Below are positions 42,554 through 52,767 of a stretch of 64,000 bases of DNA, in pieces. How positions within the stretch are numbered: position 1 is the first letter of the stretch; every line of letters starts with the position of its first letter. The DNA comes from Telmatactis stephensoni (taxonomy: Eukaryota; Cnidaria; Anthozoa; Actiniaria; Isophelliidae). The position numbers were made by a program, and so were the translations under genes. The notes beneath the pieces are model-generated. The model was not told where the DNA came from and made no database searches. It saw nothing but the letters and a program-made list of their open reading frames with translations. The DNA is taken from NCBI GenBank assembly GCA_029948255.1, contig JALIZF010001530.1, positions 163,501 to 227,500 of the forward strand, read 5' to 3'.

Positions 42554-45325
42554 CAGTCCGGGAGTATACCAGATCTGGAAGAACGAAAAACAATAGCTTG
42601 ACGTCATAGGGTGTCGTATGACAAATATAGTACCCAAGCCTCTGGTAGCCTCCGGTATTGATTGCATTCAAAATGGGCGTCAAAGGGAGAAGTGTTGTGA
42701 ATGCTTGCCGTTTATTGTGAGCAGTATTATCAGGGGTAGAACTTATTGATATGAATTAAAATTATAATTTACAATGTCCTAAATGATTGGTCTTCGTAAG
42801 CATGGTCTTTTGAGCTGGCTACAATTCTTTACTTTCGCACTGTTGTAAAAGCTGCTTAAAATTCGTAAAAGAATTTAAGCTTATTTAAGAGTTTTCGCCG
42901 TTGAACATTTTGGAATTTCTTAGCATTTTCTTATTACATTCGTGAGCATGGTAGCCCAGGAGAATCGACGTTTTGTATATCAATGTTCTCCCTCGGGTCT
43001 ATAACTTAAGGTTAATGTGGTGTACTTTGTTAAAACACAAGTAACTTTCTATTTGTACTAATTTATTCAATAACTCATCACAAGAGCAGAGAAAAGACTA
43101 GGTATTTATCAAGGTTTTTATTGTGGAAAACGAGGAGTCAGTCTAGCTACATATGGTCTGTATTGGATTTTAATATGTTGTCTTGCTATAGGCGATAGGT
43201 ATGAGATAGTATAACCAGGGTAATCATGCATGCATATTTAGAATTAAAACTTTGCTTTCTTGTTTGATGCCTCCACCTGTTGAAGAGAAGTCTACAGTTA
43301 ATATAATTTTTAGATTATTCAGTCATAAACTTTGAGTTAAAGTTTGAAGTATTTTAATAAATTCTTTATTATTGTGTCAAACCACTAAAGCACTTCTTTA
43401 AATTTTCCAAAATAATTTTCAAAACACTAAAATGGTACAAATTTGTACTTAACTATATGTAATATCAAATACCTCTGCTTTTAAGATTTTCTCAGCTTCA
43501 TATGTTGTTTGCAGGGATTCTTCAAGCTTCTTTGAATCAGCACGACTCATAGAGGAAAGCTGCTTCTGCCAATTCCTGAGAAAAGTAGAAAAAAACTCAT
43601 TAAACCTAGTCATGCTAGTCTTCCACAACATGTGTTTGGACAAAATTCTAGTCTAGTGATTGACATGGAAAATAAAATCCAGAGAATACAATGGCTTTAA
43701 AAGAGTGTTATGAGGATTTGTGAATTTACACAAATTACATTACTGCAATTTTCAAAATCTTGCAAATGCAGACATATTGTTTCTGCTTATTTGACTTCCA
43801 TCAACTATGATCAAAATTATATAGCACTGACCTCACATCAGTCCTAATGATCACAAAATAATACTGTGGGATCTAAAGACATTTTTAATTTGAAATTTCT
43901 GCCATAGCCATACAATTTACAGTCATACAAAATCTACTCTAATATCAATCAAACAGACTCACCTTGGTGCAAGATCATTTCTTTTCTGTAAAACTCTATC
44001 AGGATTTATCACAGCTTGGCAAACACTTGTCAAAATACTGACCCTGGCTTTTTCCTGGACTTTGACTTAACTCCACTTTATCTGAATTATTTGGTCATTG
44101 TCAAATGTAACAATACAGTCTCCTTTGGGAAAGGGTCCCAGAACAGATGCCAAGTTGTCCCTCCATGACATAACGGAGAAGCTTCCACCAGGTAATATTT
44201 TGTTCATTATACTTAATGCAATCTTGAAATTTGTGAATGCAAACAACAGTAGATTTACCATGAAACTAAATGGTAGGATAAATTTACATCCATCTTGGCA
44301 TGCCATGTGCTTTTCCAACTTTTCTCTTTCGTCCACGTGATATCTTTAATGGATAATTAGAACAAGTGTCACATTCTCCCTGGTCACTATGGGTTTTCCA
44401 TAAAATACACTGAACTGAAGTCTTGTATATCCTCCTTCAGAATAATTCTTATTGGTGCAAATCTTTCTACAAGTTTCACAGAGCCCTCGAGGGTGCACAT
44501 TCTCTGAGTCCATGAACACATTTTGTTGCAATATGGACAATATCTCATGCTGAAAATCTGCAGCCTTAATATTTTTTTCCTTCAGCTTTGTACCACACAC
44601 TCTGCATGATAAATGCAGTGTGGTCTTGTGGGTTTCCATAAGATCTAAAAGCAAAAAGAGACAAAAATGATGTATCAAAATATATTTCTCCTATTAGGTA
44701 TTGTATGCAAGCTTATATGAAAGTATTTTCCCTTATAAGTTTGATTACTTGTTGAATTAGACTTATCTGGTGACCATATGGAATCAATACTGCTAAACAC
44801 TTTCAAAACTCAATTCAAACGGACTGATTTCAAAAAGCAACATCACTTAAAACAACTAGAAACCCGATCTCCAGTAGTAAAGCAAAGCACCGGAGCAAAG
44901 GGTCCAACTTTGGCAAGGGTTGCACGCTTTAGTACAGGGTTGCACTTCTTATAACTGACAACAGAGCTTCTTTATCTTCTCCTTTGAAGGGGAAAAATAT
45001 TTGTTTTCTTGCCAAAATTCTCCTAAGAAGGAAAAAGCTTAGTTTTTGAAATGTACTTACATCATCGAAGATCCAATATGGCGTGTCCTTACCAACGAAA
45101 ATCTCCAAAATCACGATCGAAAGTCTATCAATTGCTACCAAAATCGAACCAGTTTGAGTCGTGATCGTCCTTCACACATTGGGTTCCCTGATGTTTATAC
45201 AAAAGTCCTGGAACTAGTCTTTCATTGGACTAGAATTTCGAGGCTTATTATTTCTTACGAATTTTCACAGAACAATAGAATAATGACGTCACTCATTCTT
45301 CCAGATCTGGTATACTCCCGGACTG
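42554..45325 (-). mobile_element. 2.77 kb TIR transposon with zinc-finger gene, 5-bp TSD
   Basis: The ends CAGTCCGGGAGTATACCAGA and its reverse complement (to 45325) match over at least 31 bases. ATAAA flanks it at 42549-42553 and 45326-45330; removing element plus one copy restores the host exon. On the minus strand is a spliced gene (exons about 45061 upward, 43963-44644 and 43473-43575). A 5-bp target duplication is typical of Transib-type elements, but the terminal CAG is not the usual CAC, so superfamily is open. Confidence 0.75.
43473..45140 (-). pseudogene. Zinc-finger protein gene of the 2.77 kb transposon (ZAD / N-RAG-like)
   Basis: Exon 1 is non-coding and ends at donor gat|gtaagt (45061). 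Exon 2 is 43963-44644, ATG at 44639-44637. Residues 12-57 form a zinc-binding module, C12-x2-C15 ... H49-P ... C54-x2-C57, like the ZAD domain and the N-terminal zinc module of RAG-like (N-RAG) mobile-element proteins. The reading frame continues through a TAA at 44348-44346 and another near 44067, with a GDCIVTFDNDQ motif that could be a DDE-type Asp. Exon 3 is 43473-43575, joined in frame at an Arg codon. Two stops make this copy inactive, or the stops mark unrecognised introns. Catalytic function not shown. Confidence 0.55.
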
Positions 45326-45660
45326 ATAAACATCAACAAAGTATGTGCTTCCCTCGGAGAAACCAGGGCACATTGTCTTCCTGTGTTCCACGCTCTTAGT
45401 GGTTGTGATACCACTTCCGCGTTCGTTGGAAAGGGAAAGCAAAGTGCGTGGCAAGCCTGGGAATTGTACAGAGATGTCACATCACCCATTCCAGCACCTT
45501 GATGAAACGTCGCAACATTTCAGCAAAATTGAGAGGATGATTATCATTATGTATGATCAGACCTCTCCTTGTGAATCCATCAACCAAGTCAGAAAGGAAC
45601 TGTTCTGTAAGCGCAACAGGTCAATGGACAGGCTTCCTCCAACCCATGTGGGCGATAAAT
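45326..45660 (+). pseudogene. HEEADTR exon, second half, with frameshift
   Basis: The frame reads INKVCASLGETRAHCLPVF and HALSGCDTTSAFVGKGKQSA to about 45478, then must shift by one to continue as a QHFSKIERMIIIMYDQTSP segment. The probable splice donor lies after LPPTH (about 45639). Both frames show family-like sequence, so the indel is recent. Confidence 0.6.
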
Positions 45661-45818
45661 TAGCTCTTTATTTCTTATGTACATTTATCGAGTGAGATTC
45701 TCACAACCTTAATAAGTTTTGATCACTGGCATCAAATGTGCTCTAGTGGTCTGGCTATTAGGCTCATTCAAAAAATAGTCCAGTGTTTTTATGTTATTCA
45801 TTTTCTTTTGAATTATAG

Positions 45819-46034
45819 AACGCTCTTCTTCAACATGTCAGACGGTCAGTGTATCAAGCAGGAATTTGGACAAGCAGCGATGAAAGCCAGCAGAGTATAC
45901 CGTCTCCTGATATATTTGGGTGGAAAAAGAAAGATGGACGCTGGGTGCCCGAGTGGATAACTCTGTCTGAAGTGGCAAAGTCTTGCAGGGAACTTGTGAA
46001 GTGCTCTTGTAATAAAGAAATGGTTCACGCTTAG
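45819..46034 (+). pseudogene. HEEADTR-family exon, interrupted at its 3' end
   Basis: After the acceptor aattatag the frame reads NALLQHVRRSVYQAGIWTSS and IPSPDIFGWKKKDGRW to VKCSCNKE. At 46020 it runs into the 1.5 kb insertion and stops at 46034 (MVHA-stop). The true continuation, CSRCKCVKANLTC, is at 47533 after the second TSD copy. Confidence 0.65.
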
Positions 46035-47523
46035 CGTGCGTCCATCGTGAAATGGATGCACGCGGGAGGTTGCTAAGCACGAAAGAAGCGTAAGAGTTGC
46101 ACAAGGTGTTAGCCAAGTGCGACTCTAGCTTCTTGAGTGCTTAGGCAACCTCCCGCCACAATATTAAAACACGAATTTGTTGATCAAATACAAAATTCTC
46201 ACCACACTCCACGATTGCCAAAGCGCGAAAACAAAGTGCCGGCTTTGTAAATTGTGGCGGCGACAACAACTGCCTTGAGTTCATTCACTAGCGAGTTCAT
46301 ACTCTAAAATATACCAGAAAATATCATTTAAACCTCATGGAAATAGTATTACAAAGGTGTGTACTTGGACTCGATCTTTCAAGGCTTCACAATATCGATG
46401 AAAAAGTTTACATCGAATTACATTACATCGAATCAGTAGTTTGGAAACTGAATACTTGGATCAGTGTTGTCATTTGTTCAAAACTAGAAAAATGGTCCTG
46501 AACTACTAGAAAAACTGTTTTGTTAAACCAGAAGTTAGAAGAATGGAAAGATTACATCTAGAGAAAAACCTACACAGGCTTTTGGAGATTTTTTGTAGTC
46601 AACTTTCGATGGTTTGTTGTGCTTCGTGTCACTTTAGTTTCTGAAATTCCACGAGTGGAAGAAAACCGAGTAGAGCAACAAGTATTTCGTCGAAGCTTAC
46701 AAATATTGGATCAACATTATTAGCTTGTGGAAGAATTTTGTTCAGTGGTCATATATTCAAGCATTCTTGAGTGGAATGGAGGAATCCTTTGAAGTTAGAT
46801 TTACTGTAATTTTCTATATTTTTGATGTAGCTTCTCATTCAAATTTTGATCGAACTTGTGAGATTTTGTTATGCTTTTCTAGATTTATCTTCTCCTTCAG
46901 CATACCAAAGTATTTGTCAATAAAAGACAATCAATGAAAAAAGAAAAAAACTGTGTTTTTTGTTTCACAATTAAGCTCACCCTGTAGGATTTTGAATAGT
47001 TTTTGTAAAGCTTACAACTTCACATTTTCTACTAAAGAGCTTAATGACAAGTCTTGCTATAAACGTTCAATGTGTTTTAATATCATAGTGATCACTATTG
47101 AGTTTGTTTATCTATTTATATTTCTCTAGAAGTACATAAAATTTATCCTGGCTGCTTTTAGACCTTTACACCGACCAAACACTAGTATTTTTGTATCCCT
47201 TCCAAGGTGTTTTTCCGAAAGCATTTATTCAAAATTTCTGACTCTATCGAAAATAGCTTGATGTACAAAAGACTTTTAATTTTAGCTGCTCCGCAAAAAA
47301 TCACCTGAGGTTAAAACAACTTACTGTCATGGCATTGGTTACTTGAATGTAGGTTTTTCAAGGTTTGTTTTTGAGTTTTTGTGAGTTTTTGCCGTCTAAA
47401 GCAATGAAAAAACTACTGACATTTTTTCGAGAAAAGAGAAAATCTGACGTGAGCGTGCGTCCATCGTGAAATGGTTCACGGTAAATTAGCCAATCAGAGC
47501 GTGCGCTCTATTGTAGCTATGTT
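46021..47523. mobile_element. 1.5 kb insertion with 9-bp TSD (ATAAAGAAA) and terminal hairpin
   Basis: ATAAAGAAA occurs at 46012-46020 and 47524-47532, and removing one copy with the insert restores the coding frame. Nine-base duplications are typical of Mutator-like elements, yet the ends are not simple inverted repeats. The left end contains a 22-bp direct repeat of sequence at the right end (46034-46055 and 47453-47474, gcgtgcgtccatcgtgaaat) and a hairpin with a 20-base outer stem at 46062-46156 (gcgggaggttgctaagcac pairs with gtgcttaggcaacctcccgc). No ORF of note. Confidence 0.6.
46062..46156. repeat. Long imperfect hairpin at element end
   Basis: Outer stem gcgggaggttgctaagcac / gtgcttaggcaacctcccgc is nearly perfect, and the inner arms gaaagaagcgtaagagttgcac / gtgcgactctagcttctt also pair with a few mismatches. 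It lies 40 bases inside the insertion at 46021. Confidence 0.75.
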
Positions 47524-47608
47524 ATAAAGAAAAGTGTTCTAGATGTAAATGTGTTAAGGCCAATCTAACTTGTTCTGATCTGTGTAAATGCAAATGCAGA
47601 AGATAAAT

Positions 47609-48754
47609 GTGGGTGGTTACCAAGCCATTAACTTTGGATCTGTATACATATACATAATGGTGTTGTCTTGGACACAATTTATCTATTGAATTAGTCTTTG
47701 CTATTCTCTCTTTAACAATAGCTTTGGATTACAAACGATTTGTACATCCTGTCTATAATTCACTAGTATTGTAATATATATTTTATGATGTAGATATGTC
47801 CAGATGTCATGGCGACATCAAAACTGATCGCTGTAAACTGATATCGCTGATTTTCATTTTGAAATCAATGCAAAAACGTCTCTTGGTTATCATTTACATA
47901 GCAAAAGCAAATATTTCAAATCTTCACAGATATATCATCATAATAAAGATTTAAAGCATCATACGTCATAATTGCCTAATTAAAACGTCATATTATTGCT
48001 GTTATTGCTATTTTGCGGTATTTAAGGAATAACTTAGTAACCAGTCAACTTTAAAACGTCTTTAAGTGTAATAGGAAAGTGGCAATAACCTTTAAAGAAC
48101 TGTGTAGATTGATAATGTGTCGTTTTATAATTCAATAGCTATTAAAAGTATACAAATGCCTATTTTACAGGAAAAGCCTGGTTACCAAGCTCAGTGAAGT
48201 TTATTTCTTGGGCACCCATCCTAAATTTGATACTAATATCCCAAGCTAACTTTATACAAAGTTTGGTACTTTTGTCACGATCCGGCAAAAATTTTGCGCT
48301 AAGCCACCAGACTATGTGTATCCTGTTTTATTGTAATTTGTGACGCTGTTAAGTAATTTTGTAATCGGACATTTGATTGACAGTTTCATTGATTTTGACC
48401 TAAGATCGAGTAGAAATGTATAACGTTTCTGTAGTTTCCATCAGTATTCAGCTAACCAGTCGCTAACCAGAGTTTACAGGACAAGTTTCAGAGTTTCAGA
48501 GTTTACAAATGTTAATTTTGAGTATACACGCCACAGAAGTAAGTATTAGTGATCATTGTATAGTAATTAGAACGAATTAGGATATTAATAGGTTGCATGT
48601 ATGTATACACAGATTGAATAGTCAATGATCCAGAAATCATACAGTATATCACCCAAGAATCAATCATACTGTACAAGAAATCAATCGTGGAATAAATGTA
48701 ACTGAGGATTATACGATTTGTGGCTAAATCGGAACACTTCATTCGATTTCTCGC
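47609..48754. other. Spacer before Bel/Pao gag
   Basis: No gene recognised. It may include the 5' LTR of the Bel/Pao element, but without a second copy I cannot define one. The 40 bases before 48755 are AT-rich and have no obvious primer-binding site. Confidence 0.35.
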
Positions 48755-50032
48755 ATGGAGTTTGTTGATATGGATCAAAGTAAGGACGCAAGAGTCAGCC
48801 GGAGAGCAGCCAAAGGGGCCCTTACAAGAGCTGGAAAATCGCTAACTGTTTTAATTGAAGGTAACAGGCCTGAAACAGAGGTAAGAGAAGCTTTAATTAA
48901 AGTACAGCAAGCGTTTGAAGAATTGGTTGTAAAGCATGATGTCTACACAAGGCTTATTGAAGATGATGCAGAATTTGAAATTGAAGAGGGTTGGCTGGGG
49001 GAGTGCCAGGGGTCATTCATGGCTCTAGAAATGGATGCTAAAGTCTATATAGACAATTTAAAGTCAAAAGGAAAGTCTGTTGATGCAATGCAATCAGGAG
49101 AAATGTTGCTTAATTCGCAAGCAGATCACGTCGCCAGTAATGACAGTTCGCTTGACATTAACCAGAACCCAGACAATGACAATGCAATTCCTGCTGTTAG
49201 TAATGAAGAGCAAACAGATAATCAAAGCAGCGCAGTCGATTCTGACAGCTCGATAAGCGCATCACTTCAACAAAGCCCTGACAGCCGCGGAAGTGACACT
49301 GTCCAGACCAGTGTTGGAACAACAAACCCAACCGCCACTAAACAGGAAAGTGCTTGTACTTTTAAGCTAGAAAAGCCAAAAATGCCGAAGTTTGCTGGTG
49401 ATAAGCGAGAGTACGCAATATTCCGCTCAGATTTCAAGCATGCTATTGAGTCTAAATACAGCAAGCGAGATGCAATTACAATGCTACGGACGTGTTTACA
49501 GAATAAACCACTGGAATTCATTAAAGCAATCGGAAGTGACTACGATGCCGCATGGGAGTACTTAGACTCAATTTACGGCGACCCGCGGTTCGTATCTGAT
49601 ACTGTCACGCAAGACATTGTTAGATTTAAAGCACTACAAAACGGAGATGATGCGCGTTTTTGTGACATTGTCCACTTGGTGAAAAGAAGCTACAATACGC
49701 TTAAAGAAGTGGGGGTCCCCAGTGACATGGACAACAGTCATATGTTGTCAATCATAGAACAGAAAATGTGCACTGATGATCAAAAAGTCTGGGCAAGAGA
49801 GCTGGAGCGCAAAAAGAAAGCAGCAACATTGCATGCGCTTTTGAATTGGATGACCACCGAAATGAAATCGTGGATACGTGCCACAGCGCCTCTAAGAACG
49901 AGTGTGAATCAGCGTTCTATTCATCACGTCGCGGAAACCCCAAAACCTAATTCAATACAGCGTGATATAACGGCCAATAACAAGACAAGACATAAATGCT
50001 GGTATTGTAAGAATTCCGACCTATTGGCCTGA
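48755..50032 (+). CDS. Bel/Pao gag-like polyprotein (DUF1759-type)
   Basis: An intact 425-codon frame starting at ATG. Residues about 45-110 form a coiled coil, followed by a Ser/Asn/Asp-rich linker, and from about 205 the block LEKPKMPKFAGDKREYAIFR with AITMLRTCLQNKPLEF, the DUF1759 retrotransposon gag region typical of Bel/Pao. The zinc knuckle starts CWYCKNS at the very end, and a frameshift near 50012 removes the rest (CPNFAG, CFSCLKQ..H..NC read in the next frame). Gag binds and packages the RNA. Confidence 0.75.
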   Translation: MEFVDMDQSKDARVSRRAAKGALTRAGKSLTVLIEGNRPETEVREALIKVQQAFEELVVKHDVYTRLIEDDAEFEIEEGWLGECQGSFMALEMDAKVYIDNLKSKGKSVDAMQSGEMLLNSQADHVASNDSSLDINQNPDNDNAIPAVSNEEQTDNQSSAVDSDSSISASLQQSPDSRGSDTVQTSVGTTNPTATKQESACTFKLEKPKMPKFAGDKREYAIFRSDFKHAIESKYSKRDAITMLRTCLQNKPLEFIKAIGSDYDAAWEYLDSIYGDPRFVSDTVTQDIVRFKALQNGDDARFCDIVHLVKRSYNTLKEVGVPSDMDNSHMLSIIEQKMCTDDQKVWARELERKKKAATLHALLNWMTTEMKSWIRATAPLRTSVNQRSIHHVAETPKPNSIQRDITANNKTRHKCWYCKNSDLLA

Positions 50033-50263
50033 TCAGTGTCCAAACTTTGCTGGACTTAAAGTTGGTGAACGTCTGAAAGCAGCTAAAGATAATCATGTTT
50101 GTTTTAGTTGTCTAAAACAAGCCGGCAGAGATCATCATGCGTCTAATTGTAGTAGACGAAAGAAGTGCGTGAAAGCTGAGAATGGTCAAGAGTGCTCTAA
50201 ATACCATCATGCACTGCTGCATCAGACCAGCTCCCCAACCGTGGGAGTTGCATCAGTCGGTGA

Positions 50264-50800
50264 TAACTGTTATACCACGCCCAAAAGCATTTTAATGTTA
50301 ACTCAATAATTATGTCAAAACGGCATAAAAATGCTCTATGCAAAAGTTAGCCTGATTTAAACATTTCATAAATCTAAGTTTGTAGTCCTGAACAGTTTAG
50401 TCATTAATAATTGTAGGACTGTTTTCAATGTCGACCGTGGACGTGGTTATAGTGAAAGTTAATTTAGTTCCTGTTTAACTAGCTAACTAGATTTTAAGTA
50501 GGGAATTCCCCCTTTTTCAGTAATTGCCATTTGCAAGTTCAAGGCTAACTAAATATTAATTAGGGAGTTCACCTTGTCAGCAATTGTCAATCCTTATAGC
50601 TTAAACCCTATTCCTAAAAAGGAAAGTATTTCACTTTTAAACAAAGAGCTGATCTAGGTAAATAAGCTGTGAAAGTTAATAGTTTTTAGAGAGATTAGAA
50701 GATACCAGAAGAGTAATAAAGTAAGCAGAGCAAGAAGAGCAAACTTAATAAGAGAGCAAACTTAATAAAACTCGTAGATCAATCGGTACCGCAACATAAC
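50264..50800 (+). repeat. Solo LTR of the envelope-bearing Ty3 family (4-bp TSD TAAC)
   Basis: The LTR at 50268-50796 begins TGTTATACCACGCCC and ends ACCGCAACA and matches 16258-16777 throughout, with one 20-base insert near 50315 and a small deletion near 50478. TAAC flanks it (50264-50267, 50797-50800), and without it the Bel/Pao frame is continuous (GDN then SPVLPIV). A solo LTR forms by recombination between the two LTRs of a full element, so the family has been active after this Bel/Pao copy was inserted. Confidence 0.9.
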
Positions 50801-51168
50801 AGTCCCGTGCTGCCCATAGTCACCACTGTTATTGTTGGAGCTAATGGATTAAAGAAAAACGGAAATATTCTCTTGGAGTCGGGGGCCCAGATACGACCAT
50901 TAGCATAATGAAGATCGGCGGCGAGGAAGACTACTTCCAAACAAAGGTGTACAAAGTTCCAATAACCGCAGTTGGCAGCAACAGAGCATTCTCTGTTAAA
51001 GCTATTGGAATACCAGAAATCAGCGAAGCCGTTACAGCAGTACAAATGTTTAGTTTAGAGAAAGAACACGTCCATCGTGGAAAAGGTTCTATCGATTTGT
51101 TAATCAGAGTAGACCACGCTCAGTTTCACACTGGCGAGACGAAACATGAAGGCGATCTGGTCACATGA
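50801..51168 (+). pseudogene. Bel/Pao protease region
   Basis: After the solo LTR the frame reads LPIVTTVIVGANG and ESGAQI, in the position where Bel/Pao proteases have the catalytic DSGA motif; here the Asp is Glu (LESGAQI), so it may be inactive. A frameshift follows and 50908-51168 continues as MKIGGEEDYFQTKVYKVPI. It is broken at 51168. Confidence 0.55.
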
Positions 51169-51268
51169 AAATCTCCTCTTGGATGGGTGATCTTCAGGAG
51201 GTACTCCAGGAGAAACTCAAGAAGCTACGCGGTATTGCCATGCTCTCTGCAGCAGCCCCGTCAATCCC

Positions 51269-52022
51269 GTGGAACTGACAGACTTCGGGAGGACAGAAAC
51301 AATGGGAGTCGCTGTCAAACCGTGCACCTGTAACCCAGACAAGCTCTCGCAAGTGGAAAGGGAGGAAACAAAAGTCATTGAAGACTCCTGTGTATTGAAG
51401 AAAAATCAATGGATGATCCCCTATCCCTGGAAAAGGGATCTCAACCTCTTACCAGACAACAAGAGCTTGGCAGTTAAATGTTTAGAGTCTACTGAGCGCC
51501 GACTGAAACAGAACGAAGAGCACGCAAATGCTTATTGCAAGCAAATGAAGGAGATGGAAGAAATGAAGTTCGCTCGTAAGCTAACCAAAGAAGAGATCCA
51601 ATCCTACGAAGGACCAGTACATTACATACCGCACCACGCTGTTGTAAGACCAGAAAATAAAAGTATGCCAGTCCGTATTGTGTTCAACGCATCTTCTAAC
51701 TATCAAGGACACATGCTAAATGACTACTGGATAAAAGGACCGGACTTGTTAAACAACCTGTTTGGAGTGATTTTGCATTTTAGAGAGAAAGAAGTAACGT
51801 TGGTCGGAGATATATCTAAGATGTACCACCGTATTCTAATTCCTGGAAGAAGATCAGCATGTCCATAGGTATTTGTGGCGGAATCTAGAGACAGACAGAG
51901 AACCTGATGTGTACGTCAAGACGGTGCTGACCTTTGGAGACAAACCGGCCCCAGCAATGGCACAGATAGCGTTAAGAAAAACCGTGGAGGAAAGCAGAAG
52001 CGCTACTCCGGAGGCAGTATAA
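51269..52022 (+). pseudogene. Bel/Pao reverse transcriptase N-terminal part
   Basis: The frame shows VHYIPHHAVVRPENKSMPVR, VRIVFNASSNYQGH and LVGDISKMYHRI, the Bel/Pao RT order with the first catalytic Asp in DISKM. The open frame ends at 51868; the next segment (LTFGDKPAPAMAQIALRKT) continues in another frame and stops at 52020. The YxDD motif and the rest are missing. Confidence 0.7.
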
Positions 52023-52547
52023 AACAAGACGTTATTTTTACTAATACCATTCATAGTTTACCATACAGCTTTAGTGCATTTATTATTACAAAACAGTCAT
52101 CTTGTTTTAACTTTTTTTTGCACATTGAAAGAGCTCCAAAGTGCCATCAATCATATGTTTTTAGATTTTTGATTTTTTGAAGATAAGTATTAGAAATATT
52201 AATGAAAAGTACATAGCAAAATCGTTAAACGTCATAATGACGTCACTGATACTTTAAAATATCCCTAATAACAATCACAGACCAAATATTGTAGCTTTAT
52301 CATGTTGAAACACATTATAATAGTCATAAATTATCATGGGAATGTCAGTTGTTATTTTCAATAGCCTCTAATAGCTTTTAATATAATTCGAGTGACGTCA
52401 CTTTTATGACGTCATCATTAATTAAAAATCCATTATAACTCAGCAACGAATTGTCGCATCGAGATAAAAATTGCACCAAATTTTAGAGAATCATATTCTC
52501 TATCACAATGTGCACTTTTGAGAAACTCTTGAAGTTATCTATTTTCC
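52023..52547. other. Spacer with tgacgtca palindromes
   Basis: No gene recognised. Contains three tgacgtca-type octamers (52220-52240, 52390-52415), which match CRE sites in sequence but could be part of a repeat: the inverted element at 9702-10152 has similar motifs. Confidence 0.4.
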
Positions 52548-52609
52548 CATTCGTACATTTCATGAAATGAAGTTTGGTTTTCCTGTGTCGAATGTGAATA
52601 CATTATCAG
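52548..52609 (-). repeat. Inverted copy of the 106-bp satellite
   Basis: Reads, in reverse complement, as the segment at 55202-55257 (tgataatgtattcacattcg, cacaggaaaaccaaacttc). It lies just before the first domain of the third Ty3/gypsy element. Confidence 0.75.
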
Positions 52610-52767
52610 AATCGACAATGTTGATGTCAAAGTTGAACCAGACACAGGGGCGGACGTCAACATCATGGACGAGCACCAGTTCAAGGCGCTGATACACAGA
52701 TCCAAAGCAAGACAACAGCTACGCAAAAGCACGATCAAACTCAACACACTACAAAACAAGCTACCCC

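Larger units (their letters stand above)
41941..47608 (+). pseudogene. HEEADTR-family multi-exon gene, broken by two insertions and a frameshift
   Basis: Exons: about 41941-42056 (donor g|gtgagt); 42304-42553, whose coding continues at 45331 after the 2.77 kb transposon; through to about 45639 (ending CCAACCCAT|gtgggc); 45819-46020 (acceptor aattatag), whose coding continues after a 1.5 kb insertion at 47533-47608. The protein has STCNHEEADTRIVVHIL, VRTVDMDVVVVLIG, a HALSGCDTTSAFVGKGK block, HVRRSVYQAGIW, VKCSCNK and a final cysteine cluster CSRCKCVKANLTCSDLC. I remember this as a multi-copy cnidarian family of unknown function; the Asp-rich motifs suggest a PIN-like nuclease fold, which is inference. 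A one-base shift lies near 45478-45485. The gene cannot make the full protein. Confidence 0.65.
48755..52022 (+). mobile_element. Bel/Pao element: gag, protease remnant, RT; split by solo LTR
   Basis: The element starts with gag (48755-50032), continues through a zinc-knuckle region to 50267, is split by a solo LTR (50268-50796), resumes with protease-like and downstream frames (50801-51168) and RT (51269-52020), then ends abruptly before RNase H and integrase. Frames change at about 50012 and 51170 and an in-frame stop occurs in the RT. Confidence 0.75.

Noticed and set aside
46062..46156. tRNA or small RNA gene suggested by the long hairpin
   Set aside because: There is no tRNA cloverleaf, no box A/B pattern and the hairpin lies inside a mobile insertion.
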